DNA of 64,000 nt from Patiriisocius marinistellae. GTDB taxonomy: Bacteria > Bacteroidota > Bacteroidia > Flavobacteriales > Flavobacteriaceae. The notes under the pieces were generated by a model that saw only the letters and a list, made by a program, of their open reading frames with translations, was not told where the DNA came from and did no database searches. How positions within the stretch are numbered: position 1 is the first letter of the stretch; every line of letters starts with the position of its first letter. Of this stretch, positions 36,879 through 45,494 are shown one piece after another. The position numbers and the translations under genes were made by a program. Location: positions 124,001 through 188,000 of the forward strand of contig NZ_BKCF01000005.1 of assembly GCF_009014635.1 (NCBI RefSeq). The letters are read 5' to 3'.

Positions 36879-37550
36879 TTAAATTGAATCTTTTTTCTTT
36901 TCAATTTTTGCATTTAACTTTTTAATAGAGTCTAGACTTTTTTGAAGTTGCATGTTTTTCTCAATCACACTATCCATCATTTTTTTATTTTCGGTAACAA
37001 TTTCCTCTTTTGTTTTGCTGTTGTAATAACGGTAGCTTTTTGTCACTTTATATTGTTCATCAGTAACTCTTTCTTTTGTTTTTTTATGGTTTTGAGTAGC
37101 ACTTTTTACTTTGTCTTCTGAAATTTTAAGGGTGCTTTCTTTTGCTGAAATATTAACCTCTTGCTTCATTTTATTTGGAGTTGAATTTATTGTTTTACCA
37201 TCAGTTTCTTTTGAACCTTTTGGTGTTACATTTTCTTGCTTTAATGTTTCATTTGTAGTGATTTCTTGGGTGTTTTTAATTTCCGAAGCATTTGTTTTTG
37301 TTTGATTATTATCAATTTCTTGAATAGTTACAATTTTATTCTGCGTGTCATTATTGCTTGTTGCAACGTATAGAGTTGTGAGTGCAATGATCAAAATGCC
37401 TGCGCCCCAAAGCCAAAAAGCTATCTTACGTCGACGGTCTTTTTTGTCTAATGAACCATTAATTTTTTCCCACATATCTGGCGAAGGTGACCTATGCGCA
37501 CCTTGAAGCTTTTTTTCAAGTGCTATTCCTATTTCTTTTTCAGTTTTCAT
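36879..37550 (-). CDS. Membrane protein downstream of ECF sigma, probable anti-sigma factor
   Basis: Protein of 223 aa. Residues about 1-45 are charged and cytoplasmic (PDMWEKINGSLDKKDRRRK), followed by a single membrane helix (IAFWLWGAGILIIALTTLYV) and a long Lys/Thr/Asn-rich periplasmic region ending in a coiled-coil (MMDSVIEKNMQLQKSLDSIKKLNAKIEKKK). It has no ZAS zinc motif. The gene overlaps the sigma gene by 11 bp, the normal arrangement for a sigma and its membrane partner. Function is inferred from context. Confidence 0.75.
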   Translation of the reverse strand: MKTEKEIGIALEKKLQGAHRSPSPDMWEKINGSLDKKDRRRKIAFWLWGAGILIIALTTLYVATSNNDTQNKIVTIQEIDNNQTKTNASEIKNTQEITTNETLKQENVTPKGSKETDGKTINSTPNKMKQEVNISAKESTLKISEDKVKSATQNHKKTKERVTDEQYKVTKSYRYYNSKTKEEIVTENKKMMDSVIEKNMQLQKSLDSIKKLNAKIEKKKDSI

Positions 37551-38094
37551 ATGCCTTTGCGTTTGGGGTATTCCTAAATGCGTTTATTTTATCTCTTAAT
37601 TTAAGCTTTGCACGATGGTAGTTTGATTTTGACGTGCTTTCTGTAATATTTAACATTACACTAATTTCTTTATGGCTAAAACCATCTAATTGATATAGAT
37701 TAAAAACTAATCTATATTGATCTGGTAGTTCTTGAATAATGCTTAATAATGTATCTATCGAAATGTATGCTAACTCCTTTTCAATGGTAACGTTATCTGT
37801 TAATATATCATCATTTATTTCAATAGCGAGTGGTTTTTTAGTTTTGTATTTATCAATTGCTTTAAAAATAGTAATTCGTTTCATCCACCCTTCAAAAGAG
37901 CCGCCATGCCTGTAGTTTTTTATCTTATCAAAAATAGTCATAAAACTATCGTGCAGATTGTCTTCCGCGTCTGCTTGATTGCGGCAATATTTTAATGATA
38001 AAAAGTAGAGCGTGTCTTTGTACTGCTTAAACAATTCACTTTGAGCAGCACGGTTATTTTTTATACATTTTTTTATGAGTTGGTCTTGTGTCAA
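37540..38094 (-). CDS. ECF-type RNA polymerase sigma factor
   Basis: Sigma-70 family ECF protein of 184 aa. Region 2 (LFKQYKDTLYFLSLKYCRNQADAEDNLHDSFMTIFDKI) and region 4 (IIQELPDQYRLVFNLYQLDGFSHKEISVMLNI) are complete. Partner gene overlaps downstream. The C1 peptidase gene upstream, 65 bp away on the same strand, has a promoter whose shape fits an ECF sigma factor. Confidence 0.94.
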   Translation of the reverse strand: MTQDQLIKKCIKNNRAAQSELFKQYKDTLYFLSLKYCRNQADAEDNLHDSFMTIFDKIKNYRHGGSFEGWMKRITIFKAIDKYKTKKPLAIEINDDILTDNVTIEKELAYISIDTLLSIIQELPDQYRLVFNLYQLDGFSHKEISVMLNITESTSKSNYHRAKLKLRDKINAFRNTPNAKAYEN

Positions 38095-38159
38095 ATGCGA
38101 TAACTATTTTTAATTAATACAAGATACGTTACATTGTAAAATTATTTTCATGATATTTA

Positions 38160-39131
38160 TTAAAGATCATACGCAATAAATGCTTGGTTAATAACCTTAA
38201 ATGCTGCATTTTGAACAGATGCATTATCAAAAGCTTTATAATCAAACCAAACAAAACCATTGTCTCCCCAGTTTTCTCCCCACGAGTTTACAATTTTAAA
38301 AGCGTTATATTCATCTGAATACCCTACAACCAGCATAGCATGGCATCTGTCCAAACTATAATCTACTACGTGCTCTCTATAAGCGGATAGTCCAAAATCA
38401 TCTTCTCTGCCAAATTGAGAGGACAAATATGCTGTTATGATTATTGGTTTTTGTTCATTTAATAAAGCCTTCATCTCTAGAGTCATATTTTCCCCACTTA
38501 AATTTTTAAAATCACTTATTCTATTTTGAAAAGCTTCATCATCCTGTTCTTGAGTAGGTTGTTCAACGCATGTTGTTTCTGTGTAAGGAAACGAATCCAT
38601 AGAACAAGCTCCTTTATTTTTTAGAATACTTAGTGTTGCTTCTACTTGAGTACCCACACAATTTCCTAAAGTTATCTGGTTATAAGTATAGGCAGGGCTC
38701 ATAATATTTATATCGTTAAATGGAATTCCTGTTTCTATATTCTCTTGCATCGATTTCATATAATAGGTTACTGCCCAAGAAACACATGAGCCTTGTTGTC
38801 CTTGGCTCATTACCGGAGGTAAGAATTCTGACAAGTCATAAAATTCAGGTAAATCTTGTGGAATAATTATTTCGTCAGGTACATTGTTAGGATTGACAAG
38901 ATAATCGCCGCTACCTATACAAATACCACCAGTATAATAATCTTCGTTGGGATCTAGATCTGGATCAGGATCAATATCAGGATCAGGGTCTGGATTTTCA
39001 TTAGGGTCATCAGGATTTTCTGTGTCATTGTCTGTATTTTCGACGTATGTTCCAATATCTACAGGTTCGTTTTCACAGGAGATAAAAAGTATAACTATTA
39101 AAATGCTGATTAACAAAATGATTTTTTTCAT
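38160..39131 (-). CDS. Papain-like (C1 family) cysteine peptidase lipoprotein
   Basis: Surface or periplasmic lipoprotein of 323 aa (signal LISILIVILFISC). After the lipid anchor there is an acidic Asp/Asn/Pro linker (residues about 28-65, DPNENPDPDPDIDPDPDLDP type). The catalytic domain follows: Gln and Cys in MSQGQQGSCVSWAVTYY, His in RCHAMLVVGYSDEY, and Asn in IVNSWGENWGDNGFVWFDY. Cysteines elsewhere suggest disulfides. The promoter matches that of the decayed T9SS gene at 57873, implying shared control. Confidence 0.9.
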   Translation of the reverse strand: MKKIILLISILIVILFISCENEPVDIGTYVENTDNDTENPDDPNENPDPDPDIDPDPDLDPNEDYYTGGICIGSGDYLVNPNNVPDEIIIPQDLPEFYDLSEFLPPVMSQGQQGSCVSWAVTYYMKSMQENIETGIPFNDINIMSPAYTYNQITLGNCVGTQVEATLSILKNKGACSMDSFPYTETTCVEQPTQEQDDEAFQNRISDFKNLSGENMTLEMKALLNEQKPIIITAYLSSQFGREDDFGLSAYREHVVDYSLDRCHAMLVVGYSDEYNAFKIVNSWGENWGDNGFVWFDYKAFDNASVQNAAFKVINQAFIAYDL

Positions 39132-39157
39132 AGCAATTTTTGTTTTGTTCTTTCTTT

Positions 39158-39187
39158 ATAGTCTGCTATGGTTTAAAATAGTTGCGT
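39158..39187 (-). promoter_or_regulatory. ECF-type promoter of the C1 peptidase gene
   Basis: On the minus strand, ACGCAAC, 16 bp, AGACTAT, then a 27-nt leader to the ATG. The same two boxes (15-bp spacing) and a similar leader sit before the gene at 57873-58882. The layout fits an extracytoplasmic sigma factor; the sigma gene 65 bp downstream of this gene is the candidate. Confidence 0.6.
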
Positions 39188-39266
39188 GGTTTTAATGTTT
39201 ATTTTTAGTTTAAACAATTTCTTATAGGGTGCTATTTACTTGAATTTAAATAACTGCACAAAATTA

Positions 39267-39337
39267 CCATTCGTCTACACATAATTACCCATCTAACGAT
39301 TTTTGAAAAATTGACACTTAGCAGTCACATAAGTTTG
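39267..39337 (+). promoter_or_regulatory. LytTR-type direct repeat and -7 element before 39368
   Basis: CCATTCGTC (39267-39275) and CCATCTAAC (39289-39297) are 22 bp apart; 33 bp after the second begins TAAGTTTG (39330-39337), a perfect -7 element. The same layout occurs at 39881, 44481 and 45391. Confidence 0.7.
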
Positions 39338-39367
39338 TGCTATCAACAAAAAATAAAATTTGATATT

Positions 39368-39847
39368 ATGCTTAGATCTAATTTATACATACTTGAATGT
39401 TTTTTAGTTTTTATAAATGAACTAACTTCATTAAGTTTTGAAAAATACATGCAGTTTGCTACTAGTTTTTTAAAAGTGACTTTCAATAATGAAAATTGGT
39501 CAAATGGTTCAATAAAGTCTATTTCAATTAAAACTTTAACTTCAGAAACTACCACAGATATTAATTTAAACAAACATTATTATAGTGCACAAGAGATTTT
39601 AATAATGGACTTAATTCAAAAAAAGAAAAACATAAATAATCAAATTACTCATAATATCGAGCGATTAGATTATATCTCAAAAATGGAATCAACATTTGAA
39701 AATTTAGCTTCTAAAAATATATGTGACATTAATAAACTACAGGAATATATAACTTTTAAGTATGAGGTTCAATCAGATATAGCAAACCTTGTTAATGAAC
39801 TTTCTACTTTAGAAAATCCTTGTAATACTAAACTTAATGCTGCTTAA
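39368..39847 (+). CDS. Hypothetical helical protein under the direct-repeat promoter
   Basis: Soluble protein of 159 aa with no recognised family. The C-terminal half is coiled-coil-like (ILIMDLIQKKKNINNQITHNIERLDYISKM). Residues 1-70 alternate strands and helices. It starts at the ATG at 39368; the TTG at 39311 would put the repeat promoter's -7 element inside the gene. It has its own direct-repeat promoter and lies directly upstream of the H-NOX relay operon, so it is probably in the same regulon. Confidence 0.65.
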   Translation: MLRSNLYILECFLVFINELTSLSFEKYMQFATSFLKVTFNNENWSNGSIKSISIKTLTSETTTDINLNKHYYSAQEILIMDLIQKKKNINNQITHNIERLDYISKMESTFENLASKNICDINKLQEYITFKYEVQSDIANLVNELSTLENPCNTKLNAA

Positions 39848-39880
39848 GGAATAAGTTTATTGACATATTAATATACATTT

Positions 39881-39971
39881 CCATTCGTCTACACTTTATT
39901 TCCATTCGTCTTCATAACTTTACACTTTTACCGAAATAAACGTCAAATAACATTAAAACATGAGATATTTG
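39881..39971 (+). promoter_or_regulatory. LytTR-type tandem repeats before the H-NOX relay operon
   Basis: Two identical 9-mers CCATTCGTC at 39881 and 39902, exactly 21 bp apart, and a weak third copy CACTTTTAC (39923-39931) also in 21-bp phase. GATATTTG (39964-39971, one base off the -7 consensus) begins 33 bp after the third copy. This would make the relay autoregulated. Confidence 0.65.
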
Positions 39972-40000
39972 AATTTATTTAACCTCTCTAAATGTTATAA

Positions 40001-40414
40001 ATGAACAAACAACTGTCAATCCTTTTTATTGAAGACGACTTGGTCGAAACAATGAAAATACATAGGATTATAGATAAACTTGGTCTCAATCACCATATTC
40101 ATGAAGCAAAAAACGGTGAACAAGCGCTAAATTATTTAAATAACAACAATGATCTTCCAGATATTATCCTCCTTGACTTGAATATGCCAAAAATTAACGG
40201 AATCGAATTTTTAAAAATTTTAAAAAATGATGAAGTTATGAAGTACATTCCTACAGTTATTTTAACAACTTCACACAATCGAAAAGATATTTTAGAATGT
40301 TATAATATAGGCATCGCTGGATATATTATTAAACCATTAAAATATGAAGATTATGTATCTAAAATTGATACATTGTTATCTTATTGGAGTATGAATGAAT
40401 TAATTAAAGCATAA
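40001..40414 (+). CDS. Stand-alone receiver domain protein (relay intermediate)
   Basis: Single REC domain of 137 aa with no output domain. Acidic pair in FIEDDLVE, phosphoacceptor Asp-59 in ILLDLNMPKING, Thr in LTTSHN and Lys in IIKPLKYED. Receivers without output commonly pass phosphate from a kinase to an HPt protein, and both partners are encoded in this operon. Its stop overlaps the H-NOX start by one base (TAATG). Confidence 0.93.
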   Translation: MNKQLSILFIEDDLVETMKIHRIIDKLGLNHHIHEAKNGEQALNYLNNNNDLPDIILLDLNMPKINGIEFLKILKNDEVMKYIPTVILTTSHNRKDILECYNIGIAGYIIKPLKYEDYVSKIDTLLSYWSMNELIKA

Positions 40415-40953
40415 TGAAAGGTATTGTATTTACAGAGTTTTTAGAATTAGTTGAAGAAAAATTTGGATTAGAGGTGGTTGATAAAATTATCACACAATCT
40501 AATTTACCTTCTAAAGGGGCATATACTGCTGTAGGTACATATGCTTTTTCTGAAATGTTAAGTTTATTAAATCACTTAAGTAACCATACTAATATTAGTA
40601 TTGATGATTTATTGCTAGTATATGCAGAGCATTTTTTTAAAGTAATTGTTGATAGCTATCCAGAAATAATCAAATCATATAAAGATCCTCTTGAAATGCT
40701 AGCATCAATAGAAAATCACATACATCTTGAGGTTTTAAAAATATACCCTGATGCAGAATTGCCAACATTTACAATTATAGATAAAACAGAAGACTCTCTT
40801 AACATGATTTACAAATCGAGTAGATCGATGCATTATTTTGGACTTGGGTTAATGAATAAAACTTTTGACCATTTTAAGGCCTCAGCCACAATTACTATGG
40901 AAAAAATAAAAGAGAATGGAACAGAAGTGAAATTTTCTATTATTAAAAACTAA
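40414..40953 (+). CDS. H-NOX heme-nitric-oxide-binding sensor protein
   Basis: Stand-alone heme sensor of 179 aa. The proximal heme ligand is His-102 (IENHIHLEVLK), and the heme-propionate motif Y-x-S-x-R is Tyr-133/Ser-135/Arg-137 (MIYKSSRSMHYFGLGL). The Pro of the heme pocket is present in DAELPTFTI. Stand-alone bacterial H-NOX proteins sense NO and regulate a neighbouring kinase; here the kinase starts one base later. Gas preference is inferred from family and not from the distal pocket. Overlaps the REC and kinase genes by one base on each side. Confidence 0.92.
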   Translation: MKGIVFTEFLELVEEKFGLEVVDKIITQSNLPSKGAYTAVGTYAFSEMLSLLNHLSNHTNISIDDLLLVYAEHFFKVIVDSYPEIIKSYKDPLEMLASIENHIHLEVLKIYPDAELPTFTIIDKTEDSLNMIYKSSRSMHYFGLGLMNKTFDHFKASATITMEKIKENGTEVKFSIIKN

Positions 40954-43319
40954 TGAGTAAGGATAAGGTAAATATATTAGAACGTGCTTTAGAAAGAGAA
41001 AAACTCGCTAGAAAAGAAGCTGAAAAGATTTTAGAAAGCAAAGCATTTGAGCTCTATGAATTAACAGATAAGCTCAAAGAGAGTAATAATGTATTAGAAA
41101 GTTTATTAGCAAAGAAAGATCTTGAGTTAAAGGGGGTATTTAAAAATATCGTTGACGCATACTGTGTAATGGATTTGTATGGTAACGTTCTAGAAATGAA
41201 TGATGCTACTTTCGAACTTTTAGAGTGCAAGTCAAAATCAGATCCTATACAATTATCAAATTTTGTACACAAAAATGATATTGTTCCAACCTTTGAGGCA
41301 TTTTATTTAATTAGAGAAAAAGGAGCACTTAAAGATTTTAATGTTAGAATTATTACAAAAAATAACAATGTCAAACAACTTCATATTAATGCAAGTGTAA
41401 TTTATAACCAAAAAGGTAAACCTATTGCTATACAGGGAATAGCAAGAGATATAACTCATGAAAGAAAACTTCAATTAAACCGTATTGAATCTGAAAGTAG
41501 ATTAAAAGCACTGATTGGAAATTTAGATAGTGGTATTTTACTTGAAGATGAACACAGAGAAATTGTACTTGCAAATAAAAAACTATGTGATTTATTTAAA
41601 ATTTCTGACTTACCGGAAAAATTAATTGGTAAAAACTGTGGGAGATTTGCTCATGAGTCTAAATATGCATTTAAAAATCCAGAGAAATTTATAACTAAGA
41701 TTGATACATTAATCAAAAATAGAAAAGAGACACTCTCTGAGGAACTTCATACAGTTGATGGGCGAATATTACAACGAGATTACATTCCCATTTTTAATGA
41801 TAAAATGTATAAAGGTCATCTTTGGAGTTATAAAGACATAACTAAAGAAAAGGAAGCTCAAACTCTGTTGAAGGAATCTCAAAACAGATTTAAAAATTTA
41901 ATTCTCAACTTAGATAGTGGTATATTTTTAGAAGATGAAAATAGAGTTGCAATACTCACAAATAAAAAATTTTGTGAACAATTTTATATGCCCAATCCTC
42001 CAGAATTTTATGAAGGTGTTGATTGCTCAAATGGAGCAGAAGAAAGCAAATCTCTATTCTTTGAGCCAGAAAGTTTTGTAAGTCGTTATAAAGAAATAAT
42101 TTCTAAAAGAGAGCCCGTAACACGAGAAGAGGTAAAATTAGTTGACGGTAAAATATTAGAGAGAAATTTTACCCCAATTTTTGAAAAGGATGATTTTAAA
42201 GGTCATTTATGGAGTTTTAATGACGTTACCTTAGAGAAAAAATATAATAAAAATTTAGAGGTTGAAAAGCAAAAATACAGCAGCATCATTGCAAATATGA
42301 ATTTGGGCTTGATAGAAGTTGACACAAATAACATTATTGTTATGGTCAATCAAAGTTTTGCAACCATTACAGGTTATGAAGAAAAAGAGTTAATTGGTAT
42401 GGAATCTATCAATGTACTTATACCAGAAGAAGAACAGGAAACTGTTAACGAGATAGCAGAACAAACCAGAAATGGTAATTCAGACTCAAATGAAATTCGG
42501 ATAAAAACAAAAAATGGAAGTTTTAGATCATTATTAGTAAGTTCGGCACCAAATTATAATCATCAAGGAAAAGTCACAGGTTCAATAGGAGTTATACTAG
42601 ATATTTCAAATACAAAAGAGCTTCAAAGACAAAAGGAGGAGTTATTAAAAAATCTTGAAATTAGTAATAATGAACTTCAGGAATATGCTCATATCGTATC
42701 TCATGATTTAAAATCACCATTAAGAAGTATTTTTGCTTTAGTGTCATGGTTAAAAGAAGATAATCTAGATAAACTTGGTAATAATAGTCTGCAAAACATT
42801 AGTCTAATCGAGAGTACTTTAGAAAAAATGGAGCAATTAATTTCAGATATTTTACATTATTCGAGTGTAACTTCAGAGCAGAAAATTATTAAGCCAGTTG
42901 ATTTAAACATAGTAATCAAAAACCTGAAGGAAATTTTATATTTTCCAAGTCATATTGAATTTAAAGTATTAAATAAGTTGCCTATTATTAAAGGAGATGA
43001 GACAAGACTTCAACAATTATTTCAAAATTTAATAAGTAATGCTATTAGATACATCGATAAAGAAAATGGTATTATTCAGATTGACTTTATAGAAACTGAA
43101 AAATACTACCAATTTTCTGTAATTGATAATGGCATAGGCATTTCAAAAGAGCATTACGATAAAATATTTAAAATTTTTCAATCATTAAACGACAATAAAG
43201 AGTCTTCTGGAATAGGGTTGTCAATTGTGAAAAAAATTGTTGATTTGTATAAAGGAAATATTTGGCTTGAAAGTGTAGTAGATGAGGGGACTACATTTTA
43301 TTTTACTCTAGAGAAATAA
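40953..43319 (+). CDS. Multi-PAS histidine kinase of the H-NOX operon
   Basis: Soluble kinase of 788 aa with no membrane segment. N-terminal coiled-coil (1-45), then four PAS-type domains at about 50-170, 185-300, 310-430 and 445-560; the second and third are close repeats (LDSGILLEDEHREIVLANKK and LDSGIFLEDENRVAILTNKK). HisKA at about 575-640 with phosphoacceptor His-584 in YAHIVSHDLKSPLRSI, and HATPase to the end (DNGIGISKEHYDKIFKIF, SSGIGLSIVKKI). It lacks a receiver, so it must phosphorylate another protein. H-NOX is likely its regulator. Confidence 0.94.
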   Translation: MSKDKVNILERALEREKLARKEAEKILESKAFELYELTDKLKESNNVLESLLAKKDLELKGVFKNIVDAYCVMDLYGNVLEMNDATFELLECKSKSDPIQLSNFVHKNDIVPTFEAFYLIREKGALKDFNVRIITKNNNVKQLHINASVIYNQKGKPIAIQGIARDITHERKLQLNRIESESRLKALIGNLDSGILLEDEHREIVLANKKLCDLFKISDLPEKLIGKNCGRFAHESKYAFKNPEKFITKIDTLIKNRKETLSEELHTVDGRILQRDYIPIFNDKMYKGHLWSYKDITKEKEAQTLLKESQNRFKNLILNLDSGIFLEDENRVAILTNKKFCEQFYMPNPPEFYEGVDCSNGAEESKSLFFEPESFVSRYKEIISKREPVTREEVKLVDGKILERNFTPIFEKDDFKGHLWSFNDVTLEKKYNKNLEVEKQKYSSIIANMNLGLIEVDTNNIIVMVNQSFATITGYEEKELIGMESINVLIPEEEQETVNEIAEQTRNGNSDSNEIRIKTKNGSFRSLLVSSAPNYNHQGKVTGSIGVILDISNTKELQRQKEELLKNLEISNNELQEYAHIVSHDLKSPLRSIFALVSWLKEDNLDKLGNNSLQNISLIESTLEKMEQLISDILHYSSVTSEQKIIKPVDLNIVIKNLKEILYFPSHIEFKVLNKLPIIKGDETRLQQLFQNLISNAIRYIDKENGIIQIDFIETEKYYQFSVIDNGIGISKEHYDKIFKIFQSLNDNKESSGIGLSIVKKIVDLYKGNIWLESVVDEGTTFYFTLEK

Positions 43320-43323
43320 TCAT

Positions 43324-43638
43324 ATGGAAAAATGTAACACGAATTACATTGATGCTTTAAGCGATGGAAACAAGGTGTTTAGAGCTAAATTAATTGCTAC
43401 TTTAAAAGAAGAATTTCCTAACGAGTTTGTCATTTATTTTGATAATGTTGATAAAGACTTAAAAAAAACAGCCGAATCTGTCCATAAGTTAAAACATAAA
43501 ATTGGTATTTTGGGTCTTGAAAAAAGTTATGATTTAGCAATTATTTATGAAGAAAATTTGAGAAAACATTCCTTGGAAGGTAAAGAATCTTTTGAGTTAA
43601 TATTAGATAACATGTATCATTTTATCAATAAACTTTAA
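43324..43638 (+). CDS. HPt phosphotransfer protein
   Basis: Small helical protein of 104 aa with the HPt signature VHKLKHKIGILGLEKS, His-54 being the expected phosphoacceptor. It begins 4 bp after the kinase gene and ends 8 bp before the LytTR gene. It would accept phosphate from the REC protein (40001) and pass it to the LytTR regulator, as in four-step relays. Confidence 0.88.
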   Translation: MEKCNTNYIDALSDGNKVFRAKLIATLKEEFPNEFVIYFDNVDKDLKKTAESVHKLKHKIGILGLEKSYDLAIIYEENLRKHSLEGKESFELILDNMYHFINKL

Positions 43639-43646
43639 TTACTTAT

Positions 43647-44360
43647 ATGAATTGTATTATAATAGATGATGAAGAAACTGCGAGATCAATAATTGCTCAT
43701 CTATGTTCAAGTTATGATGAGTTAAATGTAATATGTGATTTTAGCAATGCACTAGATGCAATTAAATTTCTTAATAAAAATGAAATAGACTTAATTTTTT
43801 TAGATATTCATATGCCAGATTTTACTGGCTTTGATTTAATAGAAACTCTAAAAAACCCACCCAAAATTGTACTAACGACTTCAGATAAAAATTTTGCTAT
43901 AGATGCATATGAGTATGACTGTATCAAAGATTATTTAGTCAAGCCTATAACAAAAGAGCGCTTCGCAAAAACTCTTGAAAAAGTAAATAAAACCACTTTT
44001 TCAAAAAAAAATAGAGCCACACATTCATCCTCAGATAACAACCAAAAAGACAATGAGTTATTTATTAATATTGATAGGAGGTTAATAAAAATAGATATTT
44101 CATCAATAATTTTAGTTGAAGCAAAAGGAGATTATATTTTATTAAAAACGGAGGGTAAAAACTATACAGTACATTCTAGTTTAAAAAAAATACATGAAAA
44201 ACTACCTGTAAACTTATTCTTAAAAGTACATAGATCTTATTTAATTAATACTAGTAAGATTGTAGATATCGAGGATAATAGCGTTCTTATAGATGGAAAC
44301 GTAATTCCTGTAAGCCGTTCAAATAGACCAGAGTTAATGAGAAGGCTTAACTTACTTTAA
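43647..44360 (+). CDS. LytTR-family response regulator
   Basis: Response regulator of 237 aa: REC domain at about 1-120 (Asp-53 in IFLDIHMPDFTGFD, Lys in LVKPITKERF) and a LytTR DNA-binding domain at about 135-235 (INIDRRLIKIDISSIILVEAKGDYILL ... LKVHRSYLINTSKIV). LytTR domains bind pairs of 9-bp direct repeats spaced about 21-22 bp. Such repeats lie before this operon and three other genes around it, so this is the likely output of the relay. Confidence 0.95.
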   Translation: MNCIIIDDEETARSIIAHLCSSYDELNVICDFSNALDAIKFLNKNEIDLIFLDIHMPDFTGFDLIETLKNPPKIVLTTSDKNFAIDAYEYDCIKDYLVKPITKERFAKTLEKVNKTTFSKKNRATHSSSDNNQKDNELFINIDRRLIKIDISSIILVEAKGDYILLKTEGKNYTVHSSLKKIHEKLPVNLFLKVHRSYLINTSKIVDIEDNSVLIDGNVIPVSRSNRPELMRRLNLL

Positions 44361-44480
44361 TTTTTTTTAAACAAATTATATCCCTTTCTTTTTTAGAATT
44401 CTAAACATGATTTCTCGAAATTAGTCTAGGTTTTCGCTTCTTATTTAAGAAAATAAAGTTTAATAATCTAACAAAAAACT

Positions 44481-44550
44481 TCATTAAACTACACTTCTCC
44501 TCCATTCAACGAATTTTAAAATAATCAAGTTTCATATATAAATATGTTTG
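44481..44550 (+). promoter_or_regulatory. LytTR-type direct repeat and -7 element before 44577
   Basis: TCATTAAAC (44481-44489) and CCATTCAAC (44502-44510) are 21 bp apart and share 7 of 9 bases. The perfect -7 element TATGTTTG (44543-44550) begins 33 bp after the second. No TTG -33 element is visible, as expected of an activator-dependent promoter. Confidence 0.7.
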
Positions 44551-44576
44551 TTATATAATTACAAACAACTCTTACT

Positions 44577-45278
44577 ATGAAACTTACCAATTTTTTTAAA
44601 TGTGCATTTTTATTAATCGCCACACAATCGGTTTCTCAAGTAGGGATAAATACTGTGGATCCTACAGCTACTCTAGATATTAATGGTGATTTGAGAATTA
44701 GAACTGTAGAAAATGAAATAAATTATGAACTTGCGAAAGATTCACTACTTGTAATCTCAAGAAATGGAAAATTGAAGAGTATTTCCTCAAGTGCAGTATT
44801 TAATAGTTTAGAGAAATCTTTAGTTAAATCAAGATTTGTAACTAGCAATGAAATAGATGTCAATTTAATAAGTGGCGTAGCGCAAATACTTCCATTTAAT
44901 GATGAACTAATCGACATTTATGAGGAGTACAATACTTCAACATATACATTTACGCCAAAAAAAAATGGATATTATAAAATTTTTGCAACAATAAATTTAG
45001 CTCCAGATGATATTTTAGGTGCGACATCATCTCTTAGTGTATCACTTCAAGTAAAAAAAGGATTTACTATAATTACAGAGTCTTCCTCTGCTTTAATAGG
45101 TGCTGTAGTAGGAACATCAAACGTTTATATTCAACCTATAAGAACTATTGAGACTGTGGAGTATTTGACCACTAATGATGAGGTTAGTTTTTACCTCTTA
45201 AATTCAGATTTAGCTCCTCTAGATGTCGATTTGTTAACAGGTGATAATTCATTTTTTTATATAGAAAGGATAAGATGA
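44577..45278 (+). CDS. Exported hypothetical protein
   Basis: Protein of 233 aa with a short signal peptide (FFKCAFLLIATQSVSQ) and the start SQVGINTVDPTATLDINGDLRIR, a motif that opens many flavobacterial secreted or cell-surface structural proteins. The C-terminal half is beta-rich with an aromatic strand pattern (YTFTPKKNGYYKIFATINL) resembling a TNF/C1q-like jelly roll. It is probably a surface protein. It is expressed from the direct-repeat promoter, so it is a likely target of the LytTR regulator. Confidence 0.75.
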   Translation: MKLTNFFKCAFLLIATQSVSQVGINTVDPTATLDINGDLRIRTVENEINYELAKDSLLVISRNGKLKSISSSAVFNSLEKSLVKSRFVTSNEIDVNLISGVAQILPFNDELIDIYEEYNTSTYTFTPKKNGYYKIFATINLAPDDILGATSSLSVSLQVKKGFTIITESSSALIGAVVGTSNVYIQPIRTIETVEYLTTNDEVSFYLLNSDLAPLDVDLLTGDNSFFYIERIR

Positions 45279-45390
45279 TACTTTTAATTTAAATGTTATT
45301 TTTTTCTGAAATGTTACTTTAATTAATATTAATTTAATCTAAAAAAAATTTTTATTGTTTTTTAAAAATCCTTTGGTCTTTTAAATTAAA

Positions 45391-45460
45391 CCATCCGTCT
45401 AATGAAAATTGCCACTCACCGATAGATTATCTTTTTTTTAATTTGAAATATACATTTTTG
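45391..45460 (+). promoter_or_regulatory. LytTR-type direct repeat before the hydrolase/kinase pair
   Basis: CCATCCGTC (45391-45399) and CCACTCACC (45412-45420) are 21 bp apart (5 of 9 bases shared). CATTTTTG (45453-45460), one base off the -7 consensus, begins 33 bp after the second repeat. The weakest member of the four. Confidence 0.55.
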
Positions 45461-45494
45461 ACAGGTATTTGAAATTATAAATTAAAAATTAGGT

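Noticed and set aside
38940-39020. Tandem repeat of GATCC/GGATC-like units
   Set aside because: In-frame coding for the Asp-Pro linker of the C1 peptidase.
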